Origin: Chitinophagales bacterium
GTDB lineage: Bacteria > Bacteroidota > Bacteroidia > Chitinophagales > BACL12
Assembly (NCBI GenBank): GCA_014380545.1
Contig: JACMJP010000228.1
Location: 1 to 15,976, forward strand
Reading direction: 5' to 3'
DNA: 15,976 nucleotides
Shown: one piece after another, positions 14,132 to 15,976 of the stretch
How the letters are laid out: every line of letters begins with the position of its first letter
Numbering within the stretch: the stretch's first letter is position 1
The notes under the pieces: model-generated
Databases searched by the model: none
Told to the model about the DNA's origin: nothing
Seen by the model: only the letters and a program-made list of their open reading frames with translations
Made by a program: the position numbers and the translations under genes

Positions 14132-14388
14132 TGTCGTTTATATTTTATTTTAAAAAATAAAATGAGTAAATTAATTGTTAGTGAAAACGAAGTTGATATG
14201 ATGATAATTAAATCTTCCTTGAGTATACCATAATAAATCCACATAGATAAACCGGAAAGAAGAATTAAGAGCATAGTTAATGAAACCTGGGAAGCTTTTT
14301 TTGTCTGAATAATTTTAGTTAGCTGGGGTATAAGAGAGATTGCAGTAAATACACTTGCAATAACGCCAACAATAGTTGTGTAATTCAT
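14128..14388 (-). CDS. SemiSWEET sugar transporter
   Basis: The 86-residue membrane protein has three helices (about 5-22, 37-56, 60-80) and the PQ-loop motif SLIPQLTKIIQTKKASQVSL (18-37), with Pro21 as the hinge residue. A Trp/Tyr pair follows in the second helix (SMWIYYG). SemiSWEETs work as dimers and let sugars such as sucrose or glucose through the inner membrane. The size is typical (about 85-100). It begins 9 nt after the helical-protein gene and overlaps the esterase start by 4 nt, so it is clearly inside the operon led by the holin-III-like gene. Whether it carries a sugar or an esterase product is unknown. Confidence 0.92.
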   Translation of the reverse strand: MNYTTIVGVIASVFTAISLIPQLTKIIQTKKASQVSLTMLLILLSGLSMWIYYGILKEDLIIIISTSFSLTINLLILFFKIKYKRQ

Positions 14389-14397
14389 TATTGTTCG

Positions 14398-14622
14398 TTA
14401 TGTCTTTCTTTTGAAAATATTTTTTACAAATTTTACATAAGAAAATATTTTCCCCGCTGATTTTATTTTTCCGGCTATCAATTGATAATTATGCTTTAAT
14501 TCGTCTTCCTTACTCTTTATTTGACTGCGCAGTAACATGCGTTTCATACGCAATTCCCGGAGATTTGTAATTTTATTTATATCCTGTGCATTAGCTTTCA
14601 TCATCATCATTTGAGAATTCAT
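14398..14622 (-). CDS. Small basic coiled-coil protein coupled to the holin-III-like gene
   Basis: The 74-residue protein starts with a Met-rich stretch; the upstream ATG is at 14622, and a later in-frame one (residue 8, about 14601) would shorten the 32-nt overlap with the preceding gene. Residues 15-50 form a Lys/Arg/Leu-rich helix of coiled-coil type (ITNLRELRMKRMLLRSQ onward), and the C-terminus is basic and moderately hydrophobic (FSYVKFVKNIFKRKT). It has the same position, overlap and helix character as the protein at 4285-4638, next to the other holin-III-like gene. No named family is recognised. The positive charge and the membrane-protein neighbour suggest binding to the inner face of the membrane. 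Confidence 0.65.
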   Translation of the reverse strand: MNSQMMMMKANAQDINKITNLRELRMKRMLLRSQIKSKEDELKHNYQLIAGKIKSAGKIFSYVKFVKNIFKRKT

Positions 14623-14962
14623 TAATGAATGTATCTGTAAGTTTTGATCTCAAAAAGGCATTTGAAATAATCTTTATTAATATCCCTATTATTAAATATC
14701 CACCCGCCACGATCAAAAAACCCAAAGAAGTATTTTCCATTACACTTCCTATCCAATAACAAAGAGCAAAAGAAACAAAAAGGAAAGCACCTAAATAAAA
14801 AAGTATGCTGCCAACTGAGGTAATTAATCCGGCTAATGTCTTTGATATTTTTTCAGTAACATTTAACCGGATGATCTGTGAGCGCATATCAAAATAATCT
14901 TTCACATCATCGGTTAAACCTCTTACGTCTATTTTTTCCTGTGGGTTCATTTCATTTTCCAT
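14591..14962 (-). CDS. Holin-superfamily-III-like (phage holin family) membrane protein, paralogue B
   Basis: The 123-residue protein has an amphipathic N-terminal part (1-45) and two membrane helices (about 47-71 and 79-99). The second contains GFLIVAGGY (81-89), then a basic-to-acidic tail ending in NDDDES. Layout and motif match the protein at 3945-4295 (GFLWVGGGY), so the two are probably paralogues, though much of the rest differs. It leads an operon of four genes: this gene, the coiled-coil gene, SemiSWEET and esterase. Upstream are palindrome copy 3 (80 nt) and a GGCATA element (20 nt). No phage genes are near, so an envelope or stress role is more likely than lysis. Confidence 0.82.
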   Translation of the reverse strand: MENEMNPQEKIDVRGLTDDVKDYFDMRSQIIRLNVTEKISKTLAGLITSVGSILFYLGAFLFVSFALCYWIGSVMENTSLGFLIVAGGYLIIGILIKIISNAFLRSKLTDTFINEFSNDDDES

Positions 14963-14982
14963 GTATTGTGATATTTAAATTA

Positions 14983-14988
14983 TATGCC
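14983..14988 (-). promoter_or_regulatory. GGCATA element upstream of the holin-III B operon
   Basis: The - strand reads AGTATTGGCATATAATTTA, ending 20 nt before the ATG at 14962. TATAATTT in its tail resembles the TAnnTTTG box. If it is a -10/-7 type element, the leader would be very short. Confidence 0.35.
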
Positions 14989-15040
14989 AATACTTGATCA
15001 TCAGCATGGTTTCACTTGCATAAGAAATTACAGCTAAGTA

Positions 15041-15058
15041 TGGGAAATAATATTCCCG
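15041..15058 (-). promoter_or_regulatory. Palindromic operator candidate CGGGAA-N6-TTCCCA, copy 3
   Basis: The + strand core is GGGAAATAATATTCCC (15042-15057), with T before and G after, so the - strand reads CGGGAA...TTCCCA toward the holin-III B operon, whose ATG is 79 nt away. It also lies 106 nt upstream of the divergent 54-residue gene at 15164 and could serve both. Confidence 0.6.
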
Positions 15059-15129
15059 TCAATCGAAAATAATTACACAATTAAAATTCAACTGGTATAT
15101 TTTACATAGCTGTTATCTCATATTACAGT

Positions 15130-15135
15130 GGCATA
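15130..15135 (+). promoter_or_regulatory. GGCATA element upstream of the 54-residue basic protein gene
   Basis: CAGTGGCATAAAAAATG lies 28 nt before the ATG at 15164, in the gene's direction. It is the + strand counterpart of the copy before the divergent holin-III B operon. Confidence 0.3.
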
Positions 15136-15163
15136 AAAAATGTTCCCTATTTAAAAAAATATT

Positions 15164-15328
15164 ATGGTAAAAAGAACAACGCATAAAAGCAAATCAGGCA
15201 ATAAATTGTATGGGCTTAGAGATGACGCAGGACAATTTACTGATATACAATCTTACAAAAAAGCGCACGGGCAGGATGTGAAAAGAAAGAGTAAAGAGGA
15301 AATTGCAGCAAAGAAAAAGAATAAATAA
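15164..15328 (+). CDS. Small basic protein (KRTTHKSKSG type), function unknown
   Basis: This is a 54-residue protein, MVKRTTHKSKSGNKLYGLRD continuing to a Lys-rich end (EEIAAKKKNK). It looks like a small family of basic bacterial proteins sharing the THKSKSG-KLY-RD-G-F-DIQ-Y-AH pattern. That layout (basic start, DAGQFTDIQSYKKAHGQDVK core, basic end) is too regular for a chance frame. About 30% of residues are Lys or Arg, so it may bind nucleic acid. No function is known to me. It lies in a divergent pair with the holin-III B operon across a region holding palindrome copy 3, so common control is likely. It is too short for many gene callers and easily missed. Confidence 0.75.
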   Translation: MVKRTTHKSKSGNKLYGLRDDAGQFTDIQSYKKAHGQDVKRKSKEEIAAKKKNK

Positions 15329-15422
15329 ATACCGGTATTATTTATTTCCTTATTTAATTTTAATAATGCTCCTTAAATGGTTAAGACTACACATCATTGC
15401 ATAATAAATTAAAACACAATTT

Positions 15423-15976
15423 ATGAAAAAGATTTTTTTACTTATTCCATTCTTAATTGTACTTCAAAAATTGCATGCTATAAACGATGAAGTAATTTGC
15501 ACTGCTGTGGAAAGTTTTTATGCAATAAATATAACGGATTCCACTGCAGACATTGGTTTTGATCCCAACGATGCATTGAATTATACTATATATTACAGAA
15601 AATTTGAAACTACAACATGGCTGGCATCCTTAACTCCGGACTCTCTGTCCTCTTTAGTTGCACTTGATGCCTGTTCCGGCTATGAATATTATATAGTTAG
15701 CAATTGTCCCGATGGACCTTTACAAAGTTTTACCGATACCTTCTTTACCACTTGTGATACTGCAACAACCGGCATTTTGAATCAATTATCTTATGAGAAT
15801 AAGGTATTTGTATATCCTAATCCATCTGCCGATATGATAAATATTTCTTTTGAGGAGCCTGTTCATGGATCTATAGAATTACAATTATATAATGATCGGG
15901 GAGAACTTATTGACATAAAGATAATTAATGCGTATGGCGCAACACAATTAGAAAACATATTCTTCAATGTAGATAA
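15423..15976 (+). CDS. Secreted protein with a T9SS type A sorting domain, 3'-truncated by the window edge
   Basis: The visible 184 residues begin with a Sec signal peptide (MKKIFLLIPFLIVLQKLHA, cleavage near 19-20). A fibronectin-III-like beta domain follows (about 25-108) with the cysteines of VICTA, DACSG, NCPDG and TTCDT. After a short linker (DTATTGILNQLSYENK) comes the start of a Por-secretion C-terminal domain: VFVYPNPSADMINISFE (128-144) then IELQLYNDRGELI. The YPNP motif followed by this strand pattern is characteristic of T9SS type A cargo in Bacteroidota, which is exported across the outer membrane with the sorting domain removed. Only the last 30-40 residues should be missing. The full protein would be short for a T9SS cargo; its role is unknown. 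Confidence 0.85.
   Translation, partial: MKKIFLLIPFLIVLQKLHAINDEVICTAVESFYAINITDSTADIGFDPNDALNYTIYYRKFETTTWLASLTPDSLSSLVALDACSGYEYYIVSNCPDGPLQSFTDTFFTTCDTATTGILNQLSYENKVFVYPNPSADMINISFEEPVHGSIELQLYNDRGELIDIKIINAYGATQLENIFFNVD

Noticed and set aside
15143..15147. TTCCC half-site before the 54-residue gene
   Set aside because: No GGGAA arm at the correct spacing; treated as chance.
15320..15350. Palindrome around ACCGGT after the small basic gene as a terminator
   Set aside because: The repeat has almost no loop, carries a bulge, and is followed by an interrupted T-rich run, so it does not form a convincing intrinsic terminator.

Overview
The window looks like a chromosomal fragment of a low-GC member of the Bacteroidota, probably near the Chitinophagales/Sphingobacteriia. 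The main evidence is a truncated secreted protein ending in a type IX secretion (Por) sorting domain, the large 633-residue PurF-like protein found in this phylum, copies of the Bacteroidota -7 promoter element TAnnTTTG, and several small families known mainly from this phylum. No rRNA, tRNA, CRISPR array, insertion sequence or phage structural gene was seen.

Layout. Positions 1-2843 (+) hold the 3' part of a MoxR AAA+ ATPase gene and a PurF-family amidotransferase/phosphoribosyltransferase. Positions 2855-3342 (-) hold a small lipoprotein and a small single-pass membrane protein. Positions 3637-5626 (+) form an operon of a YtxH-type protein, a holin-superfamily-III-like membrane protein, a small helical protein and a broken AI-2E-family transporter. 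Two single genes follow: a very acidic protein (5811-6110) and a small secreted protein (6296-6673). Positions 6758-9050 (-) encode an FAD-dependent oxidoreductase and a type IB topoisomerase. Next come a lone receiver-domain protein (+), Ku (-), and a Nudix hydrolase with a coupled small gene of unknown function (+). Positions 11648-14962 (-) hold a small Bacteroidota family protein, a PA2169-type four-helix protein with a DUF892/YciF ferritin-like protein, and an operon of a second holin-III-like protein, a helical partner, a SemiSWEET and an esterase. The right end (+) has a 54-residue basic protein and the truncated T9SS cargo.

How the genes fit together. Most of 2855-15328 is the set of small envelope, ferritin-like and DNA-maintenance genes that bacteria often use in general, stationary-phase or desiccation stress: YtxH, two holin-III-like proteins, DUF892, PA2169, Ku and TopIB. 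This reading is inference from family membership.

The most unusual signal is regulatory. A 16-bp palindrome GGGAA-N6-TTCCC occurs exactly three times (3493-3508, 13315-13330, 15042-15057), each time upstream of one of the stress-type operons and in the same orientation when its C/A flanks are considered. A second short element, GGCAT (mostly GGCATA), lies 20-60 nt upstream of seven genes of this set. Genes such as the PurF-like one and the Nudix gene instead have a standard TAnnTTTG box. Together these suggest a small, possibly undescribed stress regulon. The two holin-III/helical-protein modules appear to be paralogous duplicates under this common control.
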